Notes under the pieces: generated by a model
Databases searched by the model: none
What the model was told of the DNA's origin: nothing
The model's input: only the letters and a program-made list of their open reading frames with translations
From: Sandaracinaceae bacterium
Lineage (GTDB): Bacteria > Myxococcota_A > Polyangia > Polyangiales > Houyiibacteriaceae
Assembly: GCA_016706685.1 (NCBI GenBank)
Contig: JADJJE010000014.1
Span: forward strand, 124,001-188,000
DNA: 64,000 nt
Reading direction: 5' to 3'
Part shown: piece after piece, positions 36,683 to 45,497 of the stretch
Layout of the letters: each line of letters starts with the position of its first letter
Numbering within the stretch: position 1 is the first letter of the stretch
Program-made: the position numbers and the translations under genes

Positions 36683-37531
36683 GTGCCGCGCTCGAACGTC
36701 GACATCTTCCAGTTCCTCGACTACCGCACGTATCTCCGCGCCTTCTATGACGCGGAGAAGGCGTCCTCGTCGACGTTCTCGTATCGGGCGTTCTCCATGC
36801 GCGCGGGGCTCGCCTCCCCCAACCACCTCAAGCGCATCATGGACGGCGAGCGCAGCCTCCAGGGGGAGCTGGTGGAGCGCTACGTGAAGGTGCTGGGCCT
36901 CGGCCCCAGCCAGCGCCGCTACTTCGAGGCCCTGGTGGCGTTCACCGACGCGACCGACAGCCAGAAGCGCGAGGACGCCTACCGCGTGCTGCGCTCGTTC
37001 CGGCAGTATCAGGACGCGCACCAACTGGACGAGCGGCACGCCGCCTACCACGAGAGCTGGTACATCCCGGCCGTGCGCGAGCTGGCGTCGCGCCCCGGGT
37101 TCCGCGCAGACCCCAAGTGGCTGGCGCGGCAGCTGCGGCCGCGCATCACCGTGCGGGAGGCGCGTCAGGCGCTGGACACGCTGCTCACGCTCGGCCTGCT
37201 CCACGAGGTGGACGGCAAGCTGCAGAAGGCCGACGCGGTCATCACCACGGGCGCACAGACGCGCGGGGCGCACATCACGCGCTACCACCGCGTCATGCTC
37301 GAGCGCGCCTCGCAGGCCATCGACGAGTTCCCCGCCAGCGAGCGCGATCTGTCGGCGCTCACGTGCTGCGTGGACGCCGGCTCGCTGCCCGTGTTCCGTG
37401 CCATGATCGCCGACTTCCGGCGGCAGTGCGTGGCGCTGGCCGAGCAGTCGAGGAGACCCGCCCGCGTGATTCAGCTCAACATCCAGCTCTTCCCGCTCAG
37501 CGACGAGGGCGACGCGGAGGACGCACGATGA
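36683..37531 (+). CDS. TIGR02147 family protein (DUF4423-like putative regulator)
   Basis: 282-aa protein of the TIGR02147 family, found as paralogues in Fibrobacter, Bdellovibrio and Myxococcota. The N-terminus is a helix-turn-helix region (IFQFLDYRTYLRAFYDAEK; SYRAFSMRAGLASPNHLKRIMDG, residues 8-56), with the family's central YHESWYIPAVRELASRPGF and the C-terminal LTCCVDAGSLPVFRAMIADFRR...RVIQLNIQLFPLS. The GTG start at 36683 lies 6 bp after the lipoprotein stop. The stop overlaps the start of the next lipoprotein gene by 4 bp (ATGA). Function unknown; likely a transcription regulator tied to the flanking lipoproteins. Confidence 0.85.
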   Translation: MPRSNVDIFQFLDYRTYLRAFYDAEKASSSTFSYRAFSMRAGLASPNHLKRIMDGERSLQGELVERYVKVLGLGPSQRRYFEALVAFTDATDSQKREDAYRVLRSFRQYQDAHQLDERHAAYHESWYIPAVRELASRPGFRADPKWLARQLRPRITVREARQALDTLLTLGLLHEVDGKLQKADAVITTGAQTRGAHITRYHRVMLERASQAIDEFPASERDLSALTCCVDAGSLPVFRAMIADFRRQCVALAEQSRRPARVIQLNIQLFPLSDEGDAEDAR

Positions 37532-38226
37532 AGACGTGGGCACGTGGACACCAACTCGCGCTGGTCGTTGCTCTCTGCGCCATGAGCTGCGCCAGCACCG
37601 AGACGGGCAACCCCCCCGTGCAGCCCGACACGGGGCTCGAGGCGGGCAACGTCACGTTCATGGTGGTGCCCAACATGGGCGACCCGGGGCTGCTGAGCGG
37701 CTTCGTCCAGATGAACGTGCCCTTCGGCGCCGAGCTGCACGTGACCGCGGTGGACACCACGCTCGACACGGTGCGCGTGCCCATCGTTGGCGAGCCACTG
37801 GGCTTCACCACCACCCTGCCGGCGGGCTTCTCCGGCTGGTTGCGCCTGCAGATCGTGTCTGCGGACGGACCTCCGTTCGGGCCGCTGGACGTGCTCACCA
37901 GCGACGCGGCCATCGGCGGGATGGTGGAGCTGCTGCCCAGCCCCGTTGGCGAGTGCCTCGAGGTCCCCACCTCGCTCACGCTGGATGCCGACGGCGCAGC
38001 GGACCTTCAGCTGGTCAATCGCTGCGAAGGGCCGCTGACCTTTGAAGCGCCACGCGCGCGCCTGGGCGGTGTCAGTGCCACCCCGGCCACGGGGTTCACG
38101 CTGGCCCGCAACGGGCGCCGGACCATCGCCATCTCGCGAACGGCCGGGTTCCCCACGGGTGACGCCGAGGTGTTGGTGCTGCAGGAGGCATCGGGCGAGC
38201 GCCGCGCCGTGACCATTCGCGAGTGA
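37528..38226 (+). CDS. Lipoprotein coupled to the TIGR02147 gene
   Basis: 232-aa secreted lipoprotein: signal peptide LALVVALCAMSCAST with Cys at about 21, then an ETGNPPVQPDTG tether and a beta-rich body (NVTFMVVPNMGDPGLLSGFV; GFTTTLPAGFSGWLRLQIVSADG; LTFEAPRARLGG) that looks like one or two Ig-like sandwiches. No catalytic motif and no named family recognised. The ATG at 37528 overlaps the TIGR02147 stop codon, so expression is translationally coupled. The 38227-38350 spacer downstream has GC-rich inverted repeats but no clear terminator tail. Confidence 0.75.
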   Translation: MKTWARGHQLALVVALCAMSCASTETGNPPVQPDTGLEAGNVTFMVVPNMGDPGLLSGFVQMNVPFGAELHVTAVDTTLDTVRVPIVGEPLGFTTTLPAGFSGWLRLQIVSADGPPFGPLDVLTSDAAIGGMVELLPSPVGECLEVPTSLTLDADGAADLQLVNRCEGPLTFEAPRARLGGVSATPATGFTLARNGRRTIAISRTAGFPTGDAEVLVLQEASGERRAVTIRE

Positions 38227-38350
38227 ACCCGTCGCGAGGGCGGCGCGCGCGCCTTGGCGCCGAAGCAGCCTGCCCCTAGGCCTGCGCCCATGTTGAACTG
38301 CGCGCCGGTCACCCCCTGCACAGCCGCCTCGTCGGCCGGGAGGGCGTGAC

Positions 38351-39388
38351 GTGCGGGCGGGGCGCGTGCTGGTGGTCGGCGGCACCGGGTATTACGGGCA
38401 GAAGGTCATGGACGCCCTCGGCCGCGCGGGCTTCGACGTGACCAGTGCGGCGCGGTCGGGCGCCGACGTGCGGGTGGATCTGCGCGACGCCTCCACGTTC
38501 GCGGCCTTCCGGGACTACGCGGCCATCGTGAACGCGTCGGACTCCGTGCGTGCCCGGCCGGATGACGCGCTGCGGTTCGCGCTGGCCGAGGGGCTCCTGT
38601 GGGTGGAGATGGGTGCTGACCCCGCGCTCACCGAGCGCGCCCTCTCGCTTTCCGTGGCTCCGGCGCGCGGGACCGTGGTGCTGGGCGCCGGCATCTTTCC
38701 CGGCCTCAGCACGGCGCTGGCCGTGGGCCTCGCCGGAGCCGATGCCGAGAGCGTGGAGCTGGGGATTCGCCTCTCGCCGCTCTCGGGGGCGGGGCGCGGG
38801 AACTGCGCGTTGATGACCCACACGCTGGCGCTCCCCAGCGTGCGCTACGACGCGGGAGAGCGCGTGACGGGCCGCACCGTGGGCCCGCGCGCCGTCATGC
38901 CCTTCTACGGCGACGAGCCGCAGATGGCGGCGGAGATGGCCTTGCCGGACGCGGACCTCATCGCGCGCGCCACCAAGGCACCTACCGTCCGGGCGCGCTT
39001 CGCGCTCCAGCCGGGCTTCCTGCTGCACAACTTCCGCGCGCTGGCGTGGCTGGCGGACCGCCTCGGCACGCTGCGCGGCGGCCTGCTGGCCGTGTCCTAC
39101 GTCATGCTGTGGGCGCTGCGCTCGGTGCTGCTGCGGAGTGTGAGCTCGCCGGTGGACCTCAGCGTGGTGGTGCAGTCGCCCAGCGGCACGCGGCGCCGGC
39201 TGGTGCGCGTGCCGGACGGAACCGCCGGGACGGCGCTGGCTCTCGCGGCGTTCGTGCGCGAGCTGCTCCCGCGTCGGCTGCCCACCGGCGTGGTCGTCGC
39301 GGGTCAGCTGGTGAGCGCGGATGCCCTGATCGGCGCCATGCGCGCCATCCACGGCTCGGACGCGTGCGTGCTCTCGGACCCCGCCTGA
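38351..39388 (+). CDS. Saccharopine dehydrogenase-like NAD(P)-binding protein
   Basis: 345-aa protein with an N-terminal Rossmann fold (VLVVGGTGYYGQKVMDALGRAGF, residues 6-28, a GxxGxxG-type loop) followed by acidic strand-end DVRVDLRD and a saccharopine-dehydrogenase-like middle (GTVVLGAGIFPGLSTALAVGLAGAD). The second half is hydrophobic (LLAVSYVMLWALRSVLLR near 240-260), possibly a membrane-facing helix. No substrate is evident; the group includes trans-acting enoyl reductases and uncharacterised lipid enzymes. The GTG at 38351 was chosen because the Rossmann strand begins four residues later. Confidence 0.75.
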   Translation: MRAGRVLVVGGTGYYGQKVMDALGRAGFDVTSAARSGADVRVDLRDASTFAAFRDYAAIVNASDSVRARPDDALRFALAEGLLWVEMGADPALTERALSLSVAPARGTVVLGAGIFPGLSTALAVGLAGADAESVELGIRLSPLSGAGRGNCALMTHTLALPSVRYDAGERVTGRTVGPRAVMPFYGDEPQMAAEMALPDADLIARATKAPTVRARFALQPGFLLHNFRALAWLADRLGTLRGGLLAVSYVMLWALRSVLLRSVSSPVDLSVVVQSPSGTRRRLVRVPDGTAGTALALAAFVRELLPRRLPTGVVVAGQLVSADALIGAMRAIHGSDACVLSDPA

Positions 39389-39493
39389 GCACCGATTGCC
39401 GTATCGCCATCGCTTTCTGTTGCCCCAGGAACAAGGGCGATTTCGGGTTCCAGGGCTTGTGAGACGCGGGTGCCCGGCGGCATCCTGCGGGTC

Positions 39494-40678
39494 ATGCCCT
39501 CCACGTCATCCCCCTCGGTGCTGGTCTGCCTGGCTGCCCTGCTCTCCCTGACCGCCGCTGCGTGCGGTGGAAGTAGTGACAATAAGCCCGACCCGCGCGA
39601 TGGCAGCGTGGTGCTGCCAGATGGCGGCGGCGCGCCCGACGCCAACGGCGGCGACACCAGCACCACGGATCAGGGCAGCGTCGACCAGGGCGGCGTCGAT
39701 CAGGGCACCGCTGGGCCCGAGTGCGGCAACAACGTGCGCGAGAGCGGCGAGGAGTGCGACGGCGCCGACCGCGGTGGCGCCACCTGCGCCAGCGAGACCC
39801 CTTCCACGCCGGTGGGCCAGCTGGCCTGCGCTGGCTGCAACCTCGTCACCACGGATTGCCGCGCAGCCACCAACGACGACGAGGACGCCGACCTGGTGGT
39901 GGACGACCTGGACCCCGCGCCCAATGACCCACGCGTGTGCGGCGACTCGGACACGGATGGCTGCGACGACTGCTCGCTGCGCGGGCGCCGAGACACGGAC
40001 GAGGACGGCTACGACCCGAACGGCGACGGCGACTGCGAGCTCGAGCTCGACTACGACTGCATGAATGGCGCGAACGCGGCCTCGGACGCCTTTCGTACCC
40101 AGGCATGCGTCACCTTCGCGCACATCAACAACGACCGCGCCTTCTTCACGGCGGAGTCGGGCAACGCCGCACCGCTGGTGTGGAACGAGGACATCTGGGA
40201 GGTGGCCGTCGGGCACAGCCGCAACATGTGCAACATGGGGATCTTCGACCACGACATCGGGGGTGACGGGCCCTCCGACCGCGCAGCCGCCGCTGGCCTG
40301 AATTACGGCCTGGCGGAGAACATCTCGGCCAACCTGGATCCGGGCGCGGCGGAGTACGGCTGGATGGAGGAGCCCACTTGCCGGGGGCACCGCGGCAACA
40401 ACCTCAGCCCCAAGGCCTTCGAGGCGGCGGTGGGCTACCACATCTGCAACCGGCCCACGAACGAGTACACGTGGGGTCAGCACCACCACATCACCACGGA
40501 CTTCCGTCGCAACAACGCCACGCCCAATTCGGCTTACTGCACGAACGCGGCGACGGACTGTGAGATCCCGCCCAACCCGCCCACCACGGCCACCTGCCCG
40601 CAGATGCTCATCAACTGGGGCTTCTGCCCCACGCCGAGCGCCACCACCCTCACGGGCTGGGGCTGCCCGAGCGACTGA
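39494..40678 (+). CDS. CAP (SCP/PR1) domain lipoprotein with Asp-rich repeats
   Basis: 394-aa surface protein. Signal peptide with lipobox LTAAAC (Cys near 25), a Gly/Asp/Gln-rich linker (SVDQGGVDQGTAG), a Cys-containing ECGNNVRESGEECDG module of the type common in myxobacterial surface proteins, an Asp-rich calcium-binding stretch (DADLVVDDLDPAPNDPRVCGDSDTDG), and a C-terminal CAP domain: NNDRAFF, LVWNEDIWEVAVGHSRNM and FDHDIGG...GLAENIS are the standard helix-1, His and Glu motifs. CAP proteins bind lipids or cleave peptides; the bacterial role is unknown. ATG 39494 preferred, as it directly precedes the signal peptide. Confidence 0.82.
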   Translation: MPSTSSPSVLVCLAALLSLTAAACGGSSDNKPDPRDGSVVLPDGGGAPDANGGDTSTTDQGSVDQGGVDQGTAGPECGNNVRESGEECDGADRGGATCASETPSTPVGQLACAGCNLVTTDCRAATNDDEDADLVVDDLDPAPNDPRVCGDSDTDGCDDCSLRGRRDTDEDGYDPNGDGDCELELDYDCMNGANAASDAFRTQACVTFAHINNDRAFFTAESGNAAPLVWNEDIWEVAVGHSRNMCNMGIFDHDIGGDGPSDRAAAAGLNYGLAENISANLDPGAAEYGWMEEPTCRGHRGNNLSPKAFEAAVGYHICNRPTNEYTWGQHHHITTDFRRNNATPNSAYCTNAATDCEIPPNPPTTATCPQMLINWGFCPTPSATTLTGWGCPSD

Positions 40679-40713
40679 ACCGGGCGCCCCGCGAGCTGCG
40701 CCGCCGAGGGCCG

Positions 40714-41766
40714 TCAGTACTGCGCGTCGAAGTCGAGCTCGAGCGGCTCGGCGCTGGTGGGACGCGCCTGACACGCGAGCACCCAGCCACGCTTGAGGTC
40801 GTCGTCGGTGAGCGCCTCGTGGCTCTTCATGGCCACCTTGCCGCTGACCATGCGCGCCATGCAGCAGCCGCAGTAGCCATCTTCGCACGATGACGGCGGA
40901 CGGTGGCCGGCGGCCTCGGCGGCCTTCAGCAGCGTGAGCCCGGCCACATAGGGGACGTCGATGCGGGTGCCGTCGAGCTTCATGGTGAAGCTGGCCGGGG
41001 TGTCACCGGCCGCCACGGGCGCTGCCTCGGGGGTGGCCTCGCGGCGGTCCGGGTCCGTGGGCGAGACGAAGCGCTCGAAGTGGGTGTGCTCGCGCGGGAT
41101 GCCGGCAGCCTCGAAGCCAGCCTCGACCGTGTCCATGAACGGGCCGGGGCCGCACACGTAGAAGTCCGAGCTCTGACGGCCGGCGATGAGCGCGCTGACC
41201 TTGGCGGCCGTCATGAAGCCGCCTTCGGCGTCCAGGTGGTGCACCACCTTGGCCCGCCCCGGGTAGCGGCGCTCCAGCAGGTCCAGCTCTTCCTTGAAGA
41301 TGACCGAGCGCGCGTCGCGGTTGGCGTACACCAAGAGCACGTTGCGCCCCGTGGTGATCAGCGCCGACTTCATGAGCGAGATGACCGGGGTGATACCGCT
41401 GCCGCCGCCGAAGAGCGTGAGCGGGCGGTCGTTGCCCTCGGGCTTGAGCACGAAGCGGCCCTCGGGGGGCTGCACCAGGATCTTGCTGCCCACCACCAGC
41501 TGGTCGTTGAACCAATTGGAGATGCGGCCGCCGTCCACGCGCTTGACGGTGACCTTGTGCCACGCGTCCGTGTCCGGCGAGCTGGCCAGCGAGTAGCAGC
41601 GGCGCAGCTGCATGCCTTGGAACGGCACCTCGAAGGTCAGGAACTGGCCTGCCTTGTAGCGAAACGCCTCGCGAAGAGGCGCGGGGATCTCGAACACGAA
41701 GGAGCGCGTGTCGTGCGTCTCCTGCAAAATGCCCGAGACGAGGAGCTCGTGGAAGTCGGCGGCCAT
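40714..41766 (-). CDS. FAD/NAD(P)H ferredoxin-type reductase with C-terminal 2Fe-2S domain
   Basis: 350-aa electron-transfer protein of the PaaE/KshB-like oxygenase-reductase class. FAD-binding domain 1-105 (RCYSLASSP, FAD-phosphate motif, 56-64), NAD(P)-binding domain 110-235 (GGGSGITPVISLMKSAL; YVCGPGPFMDTV) and a plant-type ferredoxin domain 258-350 with cluster ligands Cys294, Cys299, Cys302 and Cys332 (CEDGYCGCC...VLACQA). The order FAD-NAD-2Fe2S and the C-terminal LACQARPTS are typical of reductases feeding Rieske or diiron oxygenases. No oxygenase gene is adjacent, so the acceptor must be elsewhere. It is preceded by a good promoter. Confidence 0.93.
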   Translation of the reverse strand: MAADFHELLVSGILQETHDTRSFVFEIPAPLREAFRYKAGQFLTFEVPFQGMQLRRCYSLASSPDTDAWHKVTVKRVDGGRISNWFNDQLVVGSKILVQPPEGRFVLKPEGNDRPLTLFGGGSGITPVISLMKSALITTGRNVLLVYANRDARSVIFKEELDLLERRYPGRAKVVHHLDAEGGFMTAAKVSALIAGRQSSDFYVCGPGPFMDTVEAGFEAAGIPREHTHFERFVSPTDPDRREATPEAAPVAAGDTPASFTMKLDGTRIDVPYVAGLTLLKAAEAAGHRPPSSCEDGYCGCCMARMVSGKVAMKSHEALTDDDLKRGWVLACQARPTSAEPLELDFDAQY

Positions 41767-41775
41767 CTGTCCCGA

Positions 41776-41803
41776 AAAATAGAACGTGTTTCAGTTTCGT
41801 CAA
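41776..41803 (-). promoter_or_regulatory. Sigma70-type promoter of the reductase gene
   Basis: On the minus strand, TTGACG (41803-41798) and TATTTT (41781-41776) are 16 bp apart. The predicted start of transcription, about 41769, leaves a leader of only about 3 bases before the ATG at 41766 and no Shine-Dalgarno, again pointing to a leaderless mRNA. The spacer contains GAAACACGTTC, an imperfect palindrome. Confidence 0.6.
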
Positions 41804-41818
41804 CCCGACGCGGGGAGA

Positions 41819-43750
41819 CTAGGGTGTGGGCAGGCCGTGCGCCAGGCCCGCCTCGGCATACGGGTCCACCAGCGTGGCCACGCCGTCGTCGAAGTGGGAG
41901 GACAGGAACGACCCGATGGAGGACCGCGCGAGGTCACTGGTGGGCATGTTCGTGTGGGTGGCGGTGACCACCTCCACGCCCTCCCGGATGACGTCGTACT
42001 GAAGGAGGCCGGCAGTCGCCACGCCCTCCCAGTTGCCCATCAGGGGCGGCGTCTCGCTCGAGAACGGCAGGCCCACCACCGGCCGCACCTGCGCGCCCAC
42101 GTGCGGTATGCCGAGCGCGCGAGCCAGCGAGTAGTTGGAGGCGTTGGTGACCGTGTTGTCGTCCAGGGTGACGCCGAACAGGTAGTCCGGCACCGCCGAC
42201 CCCGGCCGCAGGCGGTCCAGCAGGACGTGGCGCGCGTAGGCCGAGCCGTCCCCGCGATCCAGCACCATCTGCAGCACCGCGAAGGCCTGCGCGATGGAGT
42301 CTTCCGTTTGGCGTCGCAGCACGAAGGTGACCAGCGGCGAGAACGACGAGTCCTCGTCGTAGACGATGCGCGAGAGGGTGCCGCCGCCCTCCATGTTGAC
42401 CACCGCCGAGTAGGCGTCGCTCATGGCGACCAGCTCGGTGGACATGATGCCGCCCAGGGAGATCCCGAAGTAGACCAGCTGCGTGGCGTCCACGTCGTTC
42501 GTGCCGTCACCGTCGAGGTCGCCGTCGCTGGTGAGCATGCGCGTGAGCTGGAGCTTGTCGTAGGAGGACTGGCGCCAGTGGTCGCGCAGGCGGCGCGCAT
42601 CGAGCACGGGCGGGTTGCTGAGCGTTAGCGCGAAGAAGCGGAACGTGCCCTGGATGCCGGCGAGCATCTCGCCGCCCGTGCTGGGGTGATCGCCGTGGAC
42701 CAACGCGTCGATGGCCACCGTGGCCCAGCCCTGCTCGGCGAAGCCACCCGCGAAGAGGCCGGCCGAATTGCGTGTGTCCGTCAGGCCATGGCCGAAGACG
42801 ACGGTGGGGTAGGGCCCCGCCACGCTCGCGGGCGGCAGCCAGATGGAGACCGGCACCTCCCACGTCTGCTGGGGCGCGACGGCGTTCACGTCGATGTCCA
42901 CGGCACCGTTCTCGGCGCGGTAGTCCTCTACCAGCAGCATGGCCGAGCACCGGCGGTGCGTGCCCTCGTCGGTGCAGCTGGTGTCGGTGAGCGCCGGCGA
43001 GAGCGTGTCCACGTGCGACGCGATGGCGACGGACTCGCGCGTGATGGACTGCGTGGTGACCACGTGCAGGGCCACCAGGTCGCGCCAGCTGGTGACCACC
43101 CCCAGCTCCTCGAGGCCGTCGATGGCGGCCTGGCGGTCGTCGTCCGGGTTGCGCAACAGGCGGCGCATGCCGGTCGCGGGCTCGAGGCAGCCCCCAGCGG
43201 CCGCGCTCAGCCCACGCGTGGCGAAGTAGGCCACGCGGGTGGCCTCCGGGAGCGGCGTGAGCGGGCGCACATACAGGAAGTTGGTGCTGGTGCGCGTCTG
43301 ACTCGGGACCAGCACGGGCGGCCCGTCGGCGGGCAGCACCACGATGCCGATGCCGTCGGTGACGTGCGCCTCGCCGTCGGCCACCGGCAGCAACGCAGGG
43401 TCGAACGTGCCGCTGAAGCCGAGCCACATCTCGCCCTGCACCCCGACACCGTCGAGGTCCACGATGTGCTCTTGAAAGAGCGGTCCCAGCGGCCCGTAGG
43501 GCGTCAGGTCCGTGCCCTCGGGGAACGTCATTTGATAGCCGGTGGGCTGTGACGCGTCCTCCACCAAGAAGTCGGTGGTGGGGAATGACGACATGTCCCC
43601 GACGCCGGGCTCCCACGCGTACACGTTGCAGCCCTCGGGGATGGACGGGGCATCGCTGCCGCAGCCGAAGACGGACAAGGCGAGAGCGGAGGCGAGGGTG
43701 CAGTGGAGCGTCGTGACGACGCCCCGGCGTTCCGGTCGGGGGGCAGACAT
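41819..43750 (-). CDS. Secreted alpha/beta hydrolase (esterase/lipase) lipoprotein
   Basis: 643-aa exported protein. The ATG at 43750 gives a signal peptide ending in lipobox ALSVFGCGS. The first ~250 residues are beta-rich (GVQGEMWLGFSGTFDPALLP; IGIVVLPADGPPVLVPSQ), and the second half holds an alpha/beta-hydrolase fold: YPTVVFGHGLTDTRNSAG (oxyanion strand), LVYFGISLGGIMSTEL (Ser nucleophile in GISLGG) and a late DDGVATLVDPYAE region. This resembles large lipoprotein esterases frequent in Polyangiales; the substrate is unknown. The same frame stays open upstream for hundreds of codons, but codon use and the antisense GH1 gene show that the extension is not coding. Confidence 0.82.
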   Translation of the reverse strand: MSAPRPERRGVVTTLHCTLASALALSVFGCGSDAPSIPEGCNVYAWEPGVGDMSSFPTTDFLVEDASQPTGYQMTFPEGTDLTPYGPLGPLFQEHIVDLDGVGVQGEMWLGFSGTFDPALLPVADGEAHVTDGIGIVVLPADGPPVLVPSQTRTSTNFLYVRPLTPLPEATRVAYFATRGLSAAAGGCLEPATGMRRLLRNPDDDRQAAIDGLEELGVVTSWRDLVALHVVTTQSITRESVAIASHVDTLSPALTDTSCTDEGTHRRCSAMLLVEDYRAENGAVDIDVNAVAPQQTWEVPVSIWLPPASVAGPYPTVVFGHGLTDTRNSAGLFAGGFAEQGWATVAIDALVHGDHPSTGGEMLAGIQGTFRFFALTLSNPPVLDARRLRDHWRQSSYDKLQLTRMLTSDGDLDGDGTNDVDATQLVYFGISLGGIMSTELVAMSDAYSAVVNMEGGGTLSRIVYDEDSSFSPLVTFVLRRQTEDSIAQAFAVLQMVLDRGDGSAYARHVLLDRLRPGSAVPDYLFGVTLDDNTVTNASNYSLARALGIPHVGAQVRPVVGLPFSSETPPLMGNWEGVATAGLLQYDVIREGVEVVTATHTNMPTSDLARSSIGSFLSSHFDDGVATLVDPYAEAGLAHGLPTP

Positions 43751-43819
43751 GCGGCGCAATCTACCAGCTTCTGGACGCCAGGGGTTTCGCGTTGCTCGCC
43801 CTTCTGGCAGAAAGCCTGC

Positions 43820-45451
43820 ATGAAGACGCTGCTGCGTGCGGGCCAGGTGCTGGCCTTGTTGGGTTGTTCGGTTGCTTGCCTGTCCTGCGGCAGCGACGAC
43901 TCCATCGTCATCCGCTTCGCCGACCCGGGCGCGGCCGGCGGCCGGCCGGGTCGAGGCTCGTTCACCCTGGGCGTGGCCACGGCCGCGGCGCAGATCGAAG
44001 AGGGTAACGAGAACGCGGACTGGTGGGTCTACACGCAGCCCATCGCGGACGGGGGCCTGGGCGTGGGCCAGTTCGTGGGCGAGGCCGTGCAGGGCTACGC
44101 GCGCGCGCTCGACGACGTGGCGCTGGTGGACGAGATGAACCTCGACGCCTACCGCCTGAGCGTGAACTGGGCGCGCATGGAGCCCACGCGCGACAACTAC
44201 GACGAGGCTGCCTTCGCGCACTACGACGCGGTCATCGACGCGCTGGTGGCGCGCGGCATCAAGCCGATGATCACGGTGCACCACTTCTCGAACCCCATCT
44301 GGGTGGACGACCCGCGTGTGCCCGAGTGCCCGCCCGGCGGCCCCACCGACGAGAACCTCTGCGGCTTCGGTCACCCCACCGGCGGCCCCGCCATCGTGGC
44401 CGAGATGGCGGAGTTCGCGGGCGAGCTGGCGCGCCGCTACGGCGACCGGGTAGATGAGTGGGTGACCGTCAACGAGCCCATCAATTACCTGGTGGCCAGC
44501 TACATGCTCACGGTTTTTCCGCCCGGTCGGAACCTGCTCTTCAACGGCTTCGAGCGCTTCATCGACGTCGTGCGCACCTTCATGGAGGCGCACGTGGCCA
44601 TGTACGACGCCATCCACGCGAACGATACGGTGGACGCCGACGCCGACGAGCAGACTGCCCTGGTGGGTTTCACCCTCAACGTCATCGAGTGGGCGCCCGC
44701 GGTGCGCAACGTGGTGTCGGACTTCGAGAGCGCCGTGCGCGCCCGCAACACGATCCACTACGTCTACAACCACCAGTTCCCTCAGTCGATCCGTGAGGGC
44801 ACGTTCGACACCGACTTCGACGGTGTGGGCAACGAGACCCACGACGACTGGGCCGGCAAGCTCGACTTCATGGGCGTGCAGTACTACTCGCGTCAGGGCG
44901 TGACGGGCTCGCCGGGCCTCATCCCCGAGATCAATGCCACGCCATGCTTCGCGGACTTCGACTTCGGTGCGTGCGTGGACCCCATCTTCGACGCCACGCA
45001 CTGCGTGCCGGCCATGGGCTATGAGTACTACGAGCCTGGCATCTACAACCTGCTCACGGAGTATGGTGAGACCTACCCGGACCTGCCGCTGACCGTGACC
45101 GAGAGCGGGCTCGCCACCAACGTGGGCCGCCGCCGCGCCGAGCACATCGTGCGCTCGCTCGAGCAGATCGAGCGGGCGCGCCGCGAGGGCGTGGACGTGC
45201 GCGGCTACTACCACTGGAGCCTGATGGACAACTTCGAGTGGGCGGAGGGCTACGAGCCCCGCTTCGGTCTGTACCGCGTGGACACCACCACCTTCGAGCG
45301 CACCGCCACTGACGGTGCGATCCTGCTGGGGCAGATCGCGGCGGCTCGCCGCATCACCGCCGAGCAGCGCGCCGAGTACGGCGGCACCGGGCCCATGACG
45401 TCCGAAGGCGACCCGCGCGAGCTGCGAGTGGGCTGCCGTCCGGTGGAGTGA
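43820..45451 (+). CDS. GH1 family glycosidase, lipoprotein form
   Basis: 543-aa beta-glucosidase-like enzyme. Core (beta/alpha)8 motifs: FTLGVATAAAQIEEG near the N-terminus, YRLSVNWARMEP, TVNEPINY with the acid/base Glu219, LTVTESGLATN with the nucleophile Glu428, and GYYHWSLMDNFEWAEGYEPRFGLYRVD near the C-terminus, all typical of GH1. Unlike most bacterial GH1 enzymes, which are cytosolic, this one has a signal peptide with lipobox SVACLSCGS (Cys near 23-26), so it should sit outside the inner membrane. Cys-containing insertions (ECPPGGPTDENLCGFG; CFADFDFGACVDPIFDATHC) fit an oxidising compartment. The substrate is probably a beta-linked oligosaccharide. Confidence 0.9.
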   Translation: MKTLLRAGQVLALLGCSVACLSCGSDDSIVIRFADPGAAGGRPGRGSFTLGVATAAAQIEEGNENADWWVYTQPIADGGLGVGQFVGEAVQGYARALDDVALVDEMNLDAYRLSVNWARMEPTRDNYDEAAFAHYDAVIDALVARGIKPMITVHHFSNPIWVDDPRVPECPPGGPTDENLCGFGHPTGGPAIVAEMAEFAGELARRYGDRVDEWVTVNEPINYLVASYMLTVFPPGRNLLFNGFERFIDVVRTFMEAHVAMYDAIHANDTVDADADEQTALVGFTLNVIEWAPAVRNVVSDFESAVRARNTIHYVYNHQFPQSIREGTFDTDFDGVGNETHDDWAGKLDFMGVQYYSRQGVTGSPGLIPEINATPCFADFDFGACVDPIFDATHCVPAMGYEYYEPGIYNLLTEYGETYPDLPLTVTESGLATNVGRRRAEHIVRSLEQIERARREGVDVRGYYHWSLMDNFEWAEGYEPRFGLYRVDTTTFERTATDGAILLGQIAAARRITAEQRAEYGGTGPMTSEGDPRELRVGCRPVE

Positions 45452-45497
45452 AGGCGAGGCGGAGTCCGAGACCGAGACCGAGGCAGAGGCAGAGTCC

